DNA of 47,594 bases, from assembly GCF_000685965.1 (NCBI RefSeq), contig NZ_JMLE01000032.1, forward strand, positions 1 to 47,594. Reading direction: 5' to 3'. A program made the position numbers and the translations under genes. This document shows positions 26,598 to 35,792 of the stretch, one piece after another (position 1 is the stretch's first letter; each line of letters begins with the position of its first letter). Under the pieces are notes generated by a model. It made no database searches. It had not been told where the DNA came from and was given only the letters and a program-made list of their open reading frames with translations. This DNA comes from Arthrobacter sp. UNC362MFTsu5.1 (lineage in GTDB: Bacteria; Actinomycetota; Actinomycetes; Actinomycetales; Micrococcaceae).

Positions 26598-26659
26598 AGT
26601 ATGGACTCACATTGCCGCAGGCTCAACGCCATTTTCTGCAGGACTGCTCTGCAAAAATG
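26598..26659 (-). promoter_or_regulatory. Promoter and inverted repeat upstream of the MHS transporter
   Basis: On the minus strand, TTGAGC (26621-26626) and CATACT (26598-26603) form a -35/-10 pair with a 17-base spacer. Just upstream lies an imperfect inverted repeat, CATTTTCTGCAG (26630-26641) against CTGCAAAAATG (26649-26659), which could bind an activator or be the tail of the metX-side region. The metX stop is at 26698. The 194-base gap holds nothing else recognisable. Confidence 0.5.
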
Positions 26660-26697
26660 CACATTGGGCCAGCGGGCGATATGCGAAGAAGCGCGGC

Positions 26698-27912
26698 CTA
26701 GGCGAAGAAGTTCTGCCGCAACTGCGTGCTGAGCTGGCCGATCTCGGTCAGGAAGCCGTCATGGCCGATGGGCGCTTCGATGACGTGCACGGGCACATCC
26801 CCCGGGAGCGCCGCCGCGAGTTCATAGGACTGCGCCGGAAAATACAGCCGGTCCGTATTCACGGCGGCTATAAAGAACTCGGCCGTGGCCCGTGCCAACG
26901 CGTCCTTGAGCGGACCGCGCCCGCGGCCCACGTCGTGGCTCATGAGCGCTTCGGTGATGGCGATATAGCTGTTGGCATCGAAGCGCCGGACCAGCTTGGT
27001 GCCCTGGTGGTCGAGGTAGCTCTCCACCTGGTAGCGGCCGCGGCCCCCCAGCGACACCGCTTCGAGCGGGCTCTCGCTGCTCTGCGCGTTGCGGCCGAAC
27101 CGGGTCTCCAGCTCGTACGCGGACCGGTACGTGATGTGGGCTATCCTGCGCGCCAGGGCCAGGCCGGCTTCCGGCTCCGGGCCGCCGTAGTAATCGCCGT
27201 CGTTGAAGTTGACGTCCTGGCGGATGGCGAGGGTCTGGGCCTGGGCAAAGGCGATCTGCTCGGCCGTGCTGCTGGCGCCGATGGATATCACGGCACAGCG
27301 CCGGACGCGGTCCGGGTAGCTCACGGCCCATTCCAGCGCCCGGGCTCCGCCCAGGGAGCCGCCCAACACCGCGTACCAGCTCTCGATCCCCAGTGCATCC
27401 GCCAGCCGGGACTCGGCCGCCGTCGTGTCCCGCAGGGTCACCAGGGGGAAGCGCGAACCCCAGGGCTTGCCGTCCGGGGCCGGGGTGGACGGGCCGGTGG
27501 AGCCGTAGCAGCCGCCCACGATGTTGATGGAGACCACGAAGTACTTGTCCGTATCAACGGGGGCGCCGGGGCCGGCCAGCTGTTCCCACCAGCCTTCTTC
27601 GTCGCTGGCACCCCTGGTGACGTGCGTGGTGCCGGTGAGGGCGTGCTGCACCAGCACGGCGTTGGAACGGTCCGCGTTCAGCGTGCCCCACGTTTCGTAG
27701 GCGAGCGTCACGTCCGGAAGAAAGCCGCCGGCCTCCAGTTCCAGCCCGCCAACGCTGAGGAACTTGACGGTGCCGTCAGGGGCGTTGGTGTCCACTGTGT
27801 TGATATCTGTCCGGGTTTCCGCCGTGCTGGCGCCCGTGCTCTTATCCGCGTTCTTTTCCACTTCGTGGACATTTGTTTCGGGTACACCGCTGCGGGTGAC
27901 GGCAATCGTCAT
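26698..27912 (-). CDS. metX: Homoserine O-acetyltransferase
   Basis: Transfers acetyl from acetyl-CoA to homoserine, making the substrate for MetY in direct-sulfhydrylation methionine synthesis. Length 404 aa, alpha/beta hydrolase fold. Nucleophile S186 lies in LGGSLGG, with D354 in NTDRL and H384 in IGHDGF. QHALTG and NIVGGCYGSTGPS are MetX signatures. ATG 27912 has AAGAGG 7 bases upstream; an open frame that continues 40 codons further crosses the riboswitch and is not coding. About 45 residues precede the conserved core, longer than usual. The gene lies downstream of metY on the same strand but has its own SAM-IV element. Confidence 0.96.
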   Translation of the reverse strand: MTIAVTRSGVPETNVHEVEKNADKSTGASTAETRTDINTVDTNAPDGTVKFLSVGGLELEAGGFLPDVTLAYETWGTLNADRSNAVLVQHALTGTTHVTRGASDEEGWWEQLAGPGAPVDTDKYFVVSINIVGGCYGSTGPSTPAPDGKPWGSRFPLVTLRDTTAAESRLADALGIESWYAVLGGSLGGARALEWAVSYPDRVRRCAVISIGASSTAEQIAFAQAQTLAIRQDVNFNDGDYYGGPEPEAGLALARRIAHITYRSAYELETRFGRNAQSSESPLEAVSLGGRGRYQVESYLDHQGTKLVRRFDANSYIAITEALMSHDVGRGRGPLKDALARATAEFFIAAVNTDRLYFPAQSYELAAALPGDVPVHVIEAPIGHDGFLTEIGQLSTQLRQNFFA

Positions 27913-27928
27913 CTGAGGACCTCTTCTT

Positions 27929-28053
27929 CGCGCTTGCCCGCCGCCAACTGGCCGGCAGGCCAGGTCTTCACCCGGGGCACCCCGCCGCAAAAGGAGGGTT
28001 GCCGGCCAGCAAGCCGGGGCTGTCGCTGGCACTCATGACCTTCAAAGAGTCTA
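27929..28053 (-). ncRNA. SAM-IV riboswitch controlling metX
   Basis: On the minus strand the region from about 28041 to 27929 matches the SAM-IV aptamer layout I know from actinobacteria: GGTCATGAGTGCCAGCG at the 5' end, CCCCGGCTTGCTGGCCGGC, AACCCTCC, GGGTGCCCCGGGTGAAGACC, and GGCAAGCGCG at the 3' end. It lies just before the metX RBS. Binding of S-adenosylmethionine would lower expression, probably by blocking translation, since no clear terminator separates it from the gene. TAGACT (28048-28053) is a -10 box seven bases before the aptamer. Boundaries are approximate. Confidence 0.9.
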
Positions 28054-28093
28054 CGAAATGCGTCGCCGCAATGGCTAAGAATGTGACATCAAT

Positions 28094-28126
28094 ATGACTC
28101 CCGGCGTCGTGGACGCCGGGAGTCAT
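28094..28126 (-). terminator. Intrinsic terminator after metY
   Basis: Perfect 15-bp stem: ATGACTCCCGGCGTC (28094-28108), GTG loop, GACGCCGGGAGTCAT (28112-28126). It begins six bases after the metY stop and ends before the metX promoter, separating the two transcripts. It lacks a strict U-tract, as is common in high-GC actinobacteria. Confidence 0.85.
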
Positions 28127-28131
28127 AGTGC

Positions 28132-29448
28132 TCAGTCGCCTTTGGCGGCGCGGAAACCGGCATCCAGGTCGGCGATGATGTCGTCGATGTGCTCCAGCCC
28201 CACCGAGAGGCGGACCAGGCCGGGGGTCACGCCGGCAACGGTCTGCTGCTCCGCCGTCAACTGGCTGTGCGTGGTCGACGCCGGATGGATGACCAGGGAG
28301 CGCACGTCGCCGATGTTTGCCACGTGGGAGTGCAACTCCAGGGCGTCCACGAACCGCTTGCCCGCCTCGGCCCCGCCAGCGATGTTGAAGGACACGATCG
28401 CACCGGTGCCCTTGGGTCCGTACTTGCGGCCGCGCTCGTACCAGGGGCTGGACGGCAGGCCCGCATAGGCGACGGATTCGACGTCGTCCCTGGACTCCAG
28501 CCACCCGGCGACGGTCACCGCGTTGGCAACATGCCGCTCCACGCGCAGGCTCAGGGTTTCCAGCCCCTGGGCGATGAGGAAGGCGTTGAACGGGGATACC
28601 GCCGAACCGAGGTCGCGCAGCAACTGGACGCGGGCCTTGAGGATGTAGGACAGGTTCGCGCCCAGGGCACCGCCCGCCCCGAGGTCGCGGGCGTAGACAA
28701 GGCCGTTGTAGGTGGGGTCCGGCGTGTTGAAGCCCGGGAACTTCTCCGGGTCCTTTCCGAAGTCGAAGTTGCCGGAGTCCACGATCACTCCGGCGATGGC
28801 GCTGCCGTGCCCGCCGAGGTACTTCGTGGCCGAGTGGACCACGATGTCGGCACCCCATTCCAGCGGCCGGATGAGGTACGGCGTGGACAAGGTGTTGTCC
28901 ACGATCAGCGGGACGCCGGCCTCGTGGGCAACACGGGACACGCCTTCGATGTCCAGGACATCCTGGCGCGGATTGGAGACCACCTCGGCGAAGAAGAGCT
29001 TGGTGTTCGGCCGGACGGCATCCTTCCACTGCTGGAGGTTGTCCGGATCCTCGACGAACGTCACGGAGATGCCGAACTTCTTCAGGGTGTGGGCCAGCAG
29101 GTTATAGGTTCCGCCGTAGAGGCTGGGGCTGGCCACCACATGGTCGCCGACTTCGGCCACGTTGAGGATGGCGAAGGTTTCGGCAGCCTGGCCCGAGCTG
29201 AGCAGCAGCGCCGCCAGGCCACCTTCCAGGCTGGCAACGCGCTGTTCCACCGCATCCTGGGTGGGGTTGCCGATGCGGGTGTAAATGGGCGCCAGTTCGG
29301 CCAGCGCGAAGCGGTTGGCGGCGCTTTCGGCGCTCGGGAACACGAACGACGTCGTCTGGTAGATGGGCAGTGCCCGGGCACCGGTGGCGCTGTCCGGCAC
29401 CTGGCCGGCGTGGATCTGGCGGGTTTCGAATGACCATGCGTTGGACAT
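28132..29448 (-). CDS. metY: O-acetylhomoserine sulfhydrylase / aminocarboxypropyltransferase
   Basis: PLP enzyme that makes homocysteine from O-acetylhomoserine and sulfide. Length 438 aa. The PLP lysine is K209 in VVHSATKYLGGHG. The cofactor phosphate site is in LSSGQAAETF, and D184 in VDNTLSTPYL contacts the pyridine nitrogen. Arg/Tyr in YTRIGNPT interact with the phosphate from the partner subunit. ATG 29448 is preceded by AAGGAG with 7-base spacing; the open frame further upstream is the riboswitch. Metabolically paired with metX. Confidence 0.95.
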   Translation of the reverse strand: MSNAWSFETRQIHAGQVPDSATGARALPIYQTTSFVFPSAESAANRFALAELAPIYTRIGNPTQDAVEQRVASLEGGLAALLLSSGQAAETFAILNVAEVGDHVVASPSLYGGTYNLLAHTLKKFGISVTFVEDPDNLQQWKDAVRPNTKLFFAEVVSNPRQDVLDIEGVSRVAHEAGVPLIVDNTLSTPYLIRPLEWGADIVVHSATKYLGGHGSAIAGVIVDSGNFDFGKDPEKFPGFNTPDPTYNGLVYARDLGAGGALGANLSYILKARVQLLRDLGSAVSPFNAFLIAQGLETLSLRVERHVANAVTVAGWLESRDDVESVAYAGLPSSPWYERGRKYGPKGTGAIVSFNIAGGAEAGKRFVDALELHSHVANIGDVRSLVIHPASTTHSQLTAEQQTVAGVTPGLVRLSVGLEHIDDIIADLDAGFRAAKGD

Positions 29449-29524
29449 CTGGGAGCTCCTTCTAAGGAAGGGCACCTCGGCCGTGCCGGACATGCCGTAC
29501 TGGACATGCCCTGGCAGGACTGGT

Positions 29525-29673
29525 GCCGCGCTTGCCGCCCGGCGGTTGCCGGAAGGCCAGGTCTTCACCCGGGGCACCCCACCGCGGAACGAGGGTTGCC
29601 GGCCAGCAAGCCGGGGCTCGATGCTGGCGCTCATGACCTGGGCCCAGTCTAGGAAGGGCGGATCGCCTGTGAA
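29525..29673 (-). ncRNA. SAM-IV riboswitch controlling metY, with promoter
   Basis: A second aptamer, very similar to that before metX: GGTCATGAGCGCCAGC, CCCCGGCTTGCTGGCCGGC, AACCCTCG, GGGTGCCCCGGGTGAAGACC, and GGCAAGCGCGGC at the 3' end (about 29640 to 29525, minus strand). A promoter fits directly upstream: TTCACA (29668-29673), 16-base spacer, TAGACT (29646-29651), placing the transcript start at the aptamer's first bases. SAM should repress metY. Boundaries approximate. Confidence 0.9.
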
Positions 29674-29804
29674 CAGCTTTGTGACGAAGGACGTCAGCGG
29701 CGTGATTTCACGGGCCTTGGGCGGGTCCGCGATGACATCCCATCTTGGTTAGGCCACCCTTAGCTGAGAGCTCCATCACAAAGTGCCAAGATGAGGGCAT
29801 GCGC

Positions 29805-30437
29805 ATGGATCACGTCTCTTACGCCTGTGAACAAGATGGCTTGGCTGCCACCACCGAACGTATTGCAACCGCCCTCGGCGTCGAAGCCGTGAAGGGCGGG
29901 GTACACCCCCGTTTTGGCACCCGCAACATGATTATCCCGCTCGCCGGGCACAAGTACCTGGAGGTGGTGGAGGTCCTGGACCACCCTGCCTCCGACAAGG
30001 CTCCGTTCGGGCAGGCTGTCCGGGCACGCTCCGCAGCCGGCGGCGGCTGGATGGGCTGGTGCGTCGAAGTGGACGACCTGGCACCGTTCGAAGAACGCCT
30101 CGGCCGCTCGGCTGTCAACGGCAACCGCAAGTTCCCCGACGGCCGCGAACTCGTCTGGAAGCAGATCGGCATCCTGGGCCTCATTGCAGACCCGCAGGTT
30201 CCGTACATGCTCAAGTGGGAAGGCGACCCGGAACTTCACCCGTCCAACGCCTACCCGAGCAACGTTAAGATGTCCAGCCTCACCATCGCCGGCTCGGCCG
30301 AACGCGTCACGGAATGGCTCGGCCAACCGGTGGAGAAGCCCCTGGAGGATGTGGCCGTTGAATGGGTCGCCCCGAAGGGAACGCCCGGAATCCTCTCAGT
30401 CACCTTCGAGACCGCCTCCGGGGCAGTAACCATCTGA
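29805..30437 (+). CDS. VOC family protein (Glyoxalase_3-like)
   Basis: A 210-residue protein of the vicinal oxygen chelate superfamily, resembling the Glyoxalase_3-like domain. It begins MDHVSYAC, typical of the first beta strand, and has a second module from about residue 160 (SSLTIAGSAERVTEWLG). I choose ATG 29805, with GAGGG 7 bases upstream; an ATG two codons earlier has no room for a ribosome site. Reaction unknown; VOC proteins include lyases, isomerases, dioxygenases and resistance proteins. It is divergent from metY. Confidence 0.85.
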   Translation: MDHVSYACEQDGLAATTERIATALGVEAVKGGVHPRFGTRNMIIPLAGHKYLEVVEVLDHPASDKAPFGQAVRARSAAGGGWMGWCVEVDDLAPFEERLGRSAVNGNRKFPDGRELVWKQIGILGLIADPQVPYMLKWEGDPELHPSNAYPSNVKMSSLTIAGSAERVTEWLGQPVEKPLEDVAVEWVAPKGTPGILSVTFETASGAVTI

Positions 30438-30450
30438 CCCTGTTCCACAA

Positions 30451-30472
30451 GGTGGTCCCCCAAGGGACCACC
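30451..30472 (+). terminator. Hairpin downstream of the VOC gene
   Basis: GGTGGTCCC (30451-30459), four-base loop, GGGACCACC (30464-30472), a perfect 9-bp stem 13 bases after the stop. No T-tract follows. It forms the first of two hairpins in this convergent intergenic region. Confidence 0.7.
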
Positions 30473-30494
30473 CGGCAGCCTGCTGCCCCCGATC

Positions 30495-30552
30495 TTCGGC
30501 CGCTATCAGCGGGTGCCAACGACGCCACCCACCGATAGCGGCCGAATTCTTT
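30495..30552 (+). terminator. Strong rho-independent terminator
   Basis: TTCGGCCGCTATC (30495-30507) pairs with GATAGCGGCCGAA (30534-30546), 13 bp, with an inner GGGTG/CACCC stem. It is followed by TTCTTTTAA, a classical T-tract on the plus strand. It ends transcription from the VOC gene before the convergent CPBP gene. Confidence 0.88.
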
Positions 30553-30567
30553 TAACCCGGCCGGTTC

Positions 30568-30603
30568 GGCTAACCCAGCCCGATCGGCTAACCCAGCCCG
30601 ATC
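30568..30603. repeat. 18-bp tandem duplication covering the CPBP stop codon
   Basis: Two identical 18-base units (30568-30585 and 30586-30603). On the minus strand each reads GATCGGGCTGGGTTAGCC, so the last codons IGLG and the TAG stop are duplicated. The second copy lies after the first stop and is not translated. Confidence 0.9.
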
Positions 30604-31355
30604 GCCTTGCCGAACAGGCTGAAACCGATGAACGCAACGATGTCCAGCAGCGCATGGGCGATCACCAGCGGCATCACGCGGCGGGTCTTGGTGTAGATCC
30701 AGGCGAACACGACGCCCATCACAGCGTTGCCGATGAACGGGCCGAATCCCTGGTAGAGGTGGTAGCTGCCGCGGAGCATGGAACTGGCGAAGATGGCCAG
30801 CGGCATGCTCCAGCCGAACTTCCCGAGCCGGTCCAGCAGGTAGCCCACCACAATGACTTCCTCGACGATCCCGTGCCGCACTGCGGAGAGGATCAGCACG
30901 GGAATGGTCCACCAGTACGCATCCAGCGCGCTGGGGATGATGGCGGTGGTGATGCCCAGGGCCCGGCCGGCCGCGTACAGCCCCAGGGACGGGATGCCGA
31001 TCAGCGCTGCCAGGCCCAGCCCCTGCAACAGGTCCTTCCCCGGTCGGACGAAGTTGAAGCCGAGTTTGCGGAACGCCGAAGCGCCGGACTCCCCCGCCCC
31101 CCGGTGTTCGGTGAGGAAATAGATGACCAGGACCACCGGAACCAGGGCGAACATAATGTCCAGCAACTGGTAGGTCAGGTCGAAGTATTCGCGGCTGCTC
31201 TGCGAGCGGTTGAGGGTGGACGTACCTTCCGCCAGGGGCGCCCGCGTCAGCTTGTCGAGCAGCTGCACCACCGAATACACGGCGGACTGCCCCAGCGACA
31301 GACCCAGGACAATCCAGACTTCGATCCGCAGACGACGGCGGGAGGGAACCAGCAT
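30588..31355 (-). CDS. CPBP family intramembrane glutamic endopeptidase-like protein
   Basis: A 255-residue multipass membrane protein of the CPBP (CAAX protease and bacteriocin-processing) family. Motif 1 is EE at 165-166 (VEEVIVVGYLLDRL), motif 2 is RGSYHLYQG (H199), and motif 3 is IAHALLDIVAF. The Arg usually four residues after the EE pair (EExxxR) is Val here, with an Arg instead at 176; activity may differ or be lost. Roles of non-prenylating bacterial relatives are mostly unknown. It stands alone on the minus strand, convergent with the VOC gene and divergent from the phosphatase. Confidence 0.85.
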   Translation of the reverse strand: MLVPSRRRLRIEVWIVLGLSLGQSAVYSVVQLLDKLTRAPLAEGTSTLNRSQSSREYFDLTYQLLDIMFALVPVVLVIYFLTEHRGAGESGASAFRKLGFNFVRPGKDLLQGLGLAALIGIPSLGLYAAGRALGITTAIIPSALDAYWWTIPVLILSAVRHGIVEEVIVVGYLLDRLGKFGWSMPLAIFASSMLRGSYHLYQGFGPFIGNAVMGVVFAWIYTKTRRVMPLVIAHALLDIVAFIGFSLFGKAIGLG

Positions 31356-31440
31356 GTTCCTATCTTGCCTGCACTTGCTGGTTCTTTCCTGTCCGCCGCC
31401 TCCCTGAAGCCCTGCGGCCCGGGGCCTATGCTAGGAATTT

Positions 31441-32121
31441 ATGAGCGCGCCCGACAAAATCATCATGATCCGGCACGGCCAGTCCGCCGCCAACGCCGAC
31501 ACCTCCATCTACAACAGGGTGCCGGATTACCGGATACCGCTCACGGAACTCGGCGTGGCACAGGCGCAGGCCGCCGGCGAGCAGATCCGCCGGGAGCTGG
31601 ACGGGCAGCAGGTGTGCGTTTACGTCTCGCCCTACCTCCGGGCCTACCAGACCCTCGAGGCGCTCAACCTGGGCCCGCTCATTGAACGGGTCATCGAGGA
31701 GCCCCGGCTCCGGGAGCAGGACTGGGCGAACTTCCAGATCGCCGGGGACATCGAGGACCAGAAGGAACTCCGCAACGCGTACGGCCATTTCTTCTACCGG
31801 TTCCGTGAAGGCGAATCCGGCTCGGATGTCTACGACCGGATCTCCTCCTTTATGGAAACCCTGCACCGGCACTGGGCCAGGCCGGACTACGCCCCCAACG
31901 CGCTCTTTGTGACGCACGGGCTCACCATGCGGCTGTTCTGCATGCGCTGGTTCCACTGGTCCGTGGAGTATTTTGAGTCACTGAACAACCCGGACAACGC
32001 CGAAGTGCGGACCCTGGTGCGCACCCGCGTGGGCAAGTATGAACTGGACCAGCCCTTCAGCCAGTGGGTGGACCGCCGGGTGGATGAAACCGTCCTGGAT
32101 GCGCCGCCGATGGTCTTCTGA
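31441..32121 (+). CDS. Histidine phosphatase superfamily protein
   Basis: A 226-residue phosphoglycerate-mutase-like enzyme. The phosphohistidine motif is IMIRHGQSAAN (catalytic H12, flanked by R11). The second active-site His is H159 in VTHG, with an acidic residue near position 92 in LREQDW. This fits broad phosphatases more than glycolytic mutases. TATGCT at 31427-31432 is eight bases before the ATG, and AGGA falls between, so the leader is short or absent. Substrate unknown. It converges with hutI. Confidence 0.88.
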   Translation: MSAPDKIIMIRHGQSAANADTSIYNRVPDYRIPLTELGVAQAQAAGEQIRRELDGQQVCVYVSPYLRAYQTLEALNLGPLIERVIEEPRLREQDWANFQIAGDIEDQKELRNAYGHFFYRFREGESGSDVYDRISSFMETLHRHWARPDYAPNALFVTHGLTMRLFCMRWFHWSVEYFESLNNPDNAEVRTLVRTRVGKYELDQPFSQWVDRRVDETVLDAPPMVF

Positions 32122-32127
32122 GGCACC

Positions 32128-33348
32128 CTAGCGGGCGCGGACGCCTGCACGCCAGACGGCGTGGGTCAGCGGGATGCCCGGCCGGTAGGCCAGGTGGGTG
32201 GCGGACGGGGCGTTCAGCAGGTGCAGGTCCGCACGGTGGCCGACGGCGATCGACCCCACCGCCCGTTCGCCGTCGACGTCGTTCCCCACCTCCCGGTGCA
32301 GCGCCAGTGCGCCGCCGTATGTGGCGGCCCGGACGGCCTCGTGGACGCTTAGCCGCATCTGCAGCACTGCGGTGGTGACACAGAACGCCATGGAGCTGGT
32401 GTAGGAGGTGCCGGGGTTGCAGTTGGAGGCCAGGGCGACCGGCACGCCGGCGTCGAGCAGTTCGCGGCCGGGAGCCAGCGGCTGGCGGGTGGAGAGGTCG
32501 CAGGCCGGCAGGCACGTGGCCACGGTCCCCCTGCCGCCGGCGGCGAGCCCGTTGCCCGCGCCCTGCCACCCGGACCAGCTGCCCGCCAGGGCGTCCACGT
32601 CCGCGGCCGACAAATAGTTCACGTGGTCCACGCTGGCCGCCCCGAACTCCACTGCCAGCTGCACGCCGGGTCCTTCGCCGAGCTGGTTGCCGTGGACGCG
32701 CAGCCCCAGTCCCGCTTCCTTGCAGGCCTGCAGCACGCGGCGCGACTGTCCTTCGTTGAACGCCCCCTGCTCGCAGAACACGTCCGCCCAGCTGACGTAG
32801 GGGCGGACGGCAGCCAGCATGGGTCCGCACACCAGGTCGGTGTAGTCGTCGGCATCGGCGCCGGCAGGGACCAGGTGGGCGCCGAGGTAGGTCACTTCGT
32901 CAGCCACGGTGGAGGCGATGCGCGCACTGCGCGCCTCGTTCTCCACGTCCAGGCCGTAGCCGGTCTTGGTTTCCAGGTAGGTGGTTCCCTGCGAGACCGC
33001 TTCGGCCACGCGTCCCAGGGCCAGCCGGGTGAGGTCGAAGTCGCCCGTCTCCCGGGTGGCGCCCGTGGTCACGGCAATGCCGCCGGCGCTGTAGCTCTCG
33101 CCGGCCATCCGCGCCTCGAACTCGGCGGTGCGGTCGCCGGCGAAGATCAGGTGCGTGTGCGAATCCACCCAGCCCGGGAGCAGGGCGCGGCCTCCGGCGT
33201 CCACGGAATCGTCAGCCGCCGGGGCCGCCGACGACGGTCCGATCCAGGAGATGCGCTCCCCCTCGATCACCACGGCGGCATCCTTGAGGACGCGGTGCTC
33301 CGCGTCCTGGGTCATCAGCTCGGCAATGTTGGTGATGAGGGTGCTCAT
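32128..33348 (-). CDS. hutI: Imidazolonepropionase
   Basis: Third step of histidine degradation: opens 4-imidazolone-5-propionate to N-formimidoyl-L-glutamate. Length 406 aa, metal-dependent amidohydrolase fold. The metal HxH is H64/H66 in WVDSHTHLIFAGDR. Actinobacterial HutI signatures HGNQLGEGPGVQLA and SNCNPGTSYTSSM are present. ATG 33348 begins MSTLITNIAEL, as in homologues. hutH, hutU and other hut genes are not in the window. It is the fourth gene in a run with tdh, kbl and the FAD oxidoreductase; the gap to the latter is 11 bases. Confidence 0.93.
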   Translation of the reverse strand: MSTLITNIAELMTQDAEHRVLKDAAVVIEGERISWIGPSSAAPAADDSVDAGGRALLPGWVDSHTHLIFAGDRTAEFEARMAGESYSAGGIAVTTGATRETGDFDLTRLALGRVAEAVSQGTTYLETKTGYGLDVENEARSARIASTVADEVTYLGAHLVPAGADADDYTDLVCGPMLAAVRPYVSWADVFCEQGAFNEGQSRRVLQACKEAGLGLRVHGNQLGEGPGVQLAVEFGAASVDHVNYLSAADVDALAGSWSGWQGAGNGLAAGGRGTVATCLPACDLSTRQPLAPGRELLDAGVPVALASNCNPGTSYTSSMAFCVTTAVLQMRLSVHEAVRAATYGGALALHREVGNDVDGERAVGSIAVGHRADLHLLNAPSATHLAYRPGIPLTHAVWRAGVRAR

Positions 33349-33359
33349 GAGTCCATTCT

Positions 33360-34487
33360 TCAGTGCCGGATGGACCAGCGGGTCGCGGCCAGGGCCGCCG
33401 CTGTCCGGGATGCCGGACTGAGCCCGGCTTCCTCGCCCCAGGCACGCTGACCCACGGACGGGCCGGCCAGGATCAGCTCCGCAGCCAGTTCCGCGATGCC
33501 GGACGACGTCTGGAAACCGTAGCCGCCCTGCCCGGCGAGCCAGAAGAATCCGGTGGCTTCGGCGTCGAACCCCACTACCGGGACGCCGTCGGCGGCTTCC
33601 GTTCGCAGGCCGGTCCACGCGGACTTCACGTTCCTGATGCCCAGCGTGGTCACCGCATTGAGCCGCGACACCAGCGCCTCGACGTCGCCCGGGTAGGGCT
33701 TTGCGTCCTCGGGGCCGCTCGGCACGGATTCCGACGGCGAAATCAGTACGTCGTCGCCTTCCTTCCGGAAGTAGAACGATTCGTCCGCCGCCGCCACCAT
33801 GGGGCAGGACTCCGGGAGGGAACGTTCGACGTCGACAATCGCCGCGGTGCGGCGGTACGGCTGGAGGCCGAGCTTCTCCACGCCGCTGATCACGGCCAGT
33901 TCATCGGCCCAGGCACCGGCGGCATTGACGACTACGCCGGCCTCGAATGCTTCCTGGCCGGCCCCGAGCTCCCAGCCGGAACCCAGCCGCTGTGCGGAAT
34001 GGACCTTGGCGCCGGTGATGATGTCCACACCGCCCGCCTCGGCCCGCTGCCTGTGGTCCTCCAGCAGCACCGGCGCGTTGCAGGCGAACGAACCGGTGTC
34101 CAGGCCGGCGGCAGTGAAGAATCCGGGATCCAGCACGGGGCACAGCGCCAGGGCCTCGTCATGGGAAATCCGGTGCATGTGGCCGCTGGCTTCTTCCCGG
34201 ACCGAGTCCTCGTCGCCGATCAGCATGAAGCTGCGCGGCGACAGGACTGGAACCTGCAGTTCCGCGTCCCGCGCCGCGATCAGTCCAAGGGTGCGGAGGG
34301 TCAGCTCCTGCACCACCACCGGGCCGTAGCTGGGGATCAGTTGCCGGGCCGAACGGGCCGACGTGTGATACGCCAGGGACTGTTCGGCCTCCACGAGCGC
34401 CACGCTGCATTTACCGGCCAGGGCGGAGGCCAGGGACAGCCCGGCAATGCCGCCGCCCACAATCACCACATCGTAATTTGCTGACAT
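33360..34487 (-). CDS. FAD-dependent oxidoreductase (D-amino acid/glycine oxidase-like)
   Basis: A 375-residue flavoprotein of the DAO family, which removes amino groups or methyl groups from small amino acids. The dinucleotide-binding motif is VVIVGGGIAGLSLASAL (residues 7-23). VVNAAGAWADEL and the C-terminal WLAGQGGYGFQTSSGIA are family landmarks that contact FAD. The position between kbl (product glycine) and hutI suggests oxidation of glycine, sarcosine or another amino acid, but no substrate residue settles this. 40 bases follow the kbl stop before its start. Confidence 0.85.
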   Translation of the reverse strand: MSANYDVVIVGGGIAGLSLASALAGKCSVALVEAEQSLAYHTSARSARQLIPSYGPVVVQELTLRTLGLIAARDAELQVPVLSPRSFMLIGDEDSVREEASGHMHRISHDEALALCPVLDPGFFTAAGLDTGSFACNAPVLLEDHRQRAEAGGVDIITGAKVHSAQRLGSGWELGAGQEAFEAGVVVNAAGAWADELAVISGVEKLGLQPYRRTAAIVDVERSLPESCPMVAAADESFYFRKEGDDVLISPSESVPSGPEDAKPYPGDVEALVSRLNAVTTLGIRNVKSAWTGLRTEAADGVPVVGFDAEATGFFWLAGQGGYGFQTSSGIAELAAELILAGPSVGQRAWGEEAGLSPASRTAAALAATRWSIRH

Positions 34488-34527
34488 GACTACATCCTTA
34501 CACCCGTCAGGACGTCACGTCAGTACC

Positions 34528-35736
<1,209 letters not shown>

Positions 35737-35792
35737 GGGGGTTGCTCCTCAGCTGGGTGAATTCGTGGGGTTGTAGCGCCGGGCGGTGCGGG

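Noticed and set aside
27913..28032. N-terminal extension of metX by 40 codons
   Set aside because: This open stretch is the SAM-IV aptamer, and a proper ribosome site precedes ATG 27912.
29449..29634. N-terminal extension of metY by 62 codons
   Set aside because: It crosses the second SAM-IV aptamer, and ATG 29448 has AAGGAG at ideal spacing.
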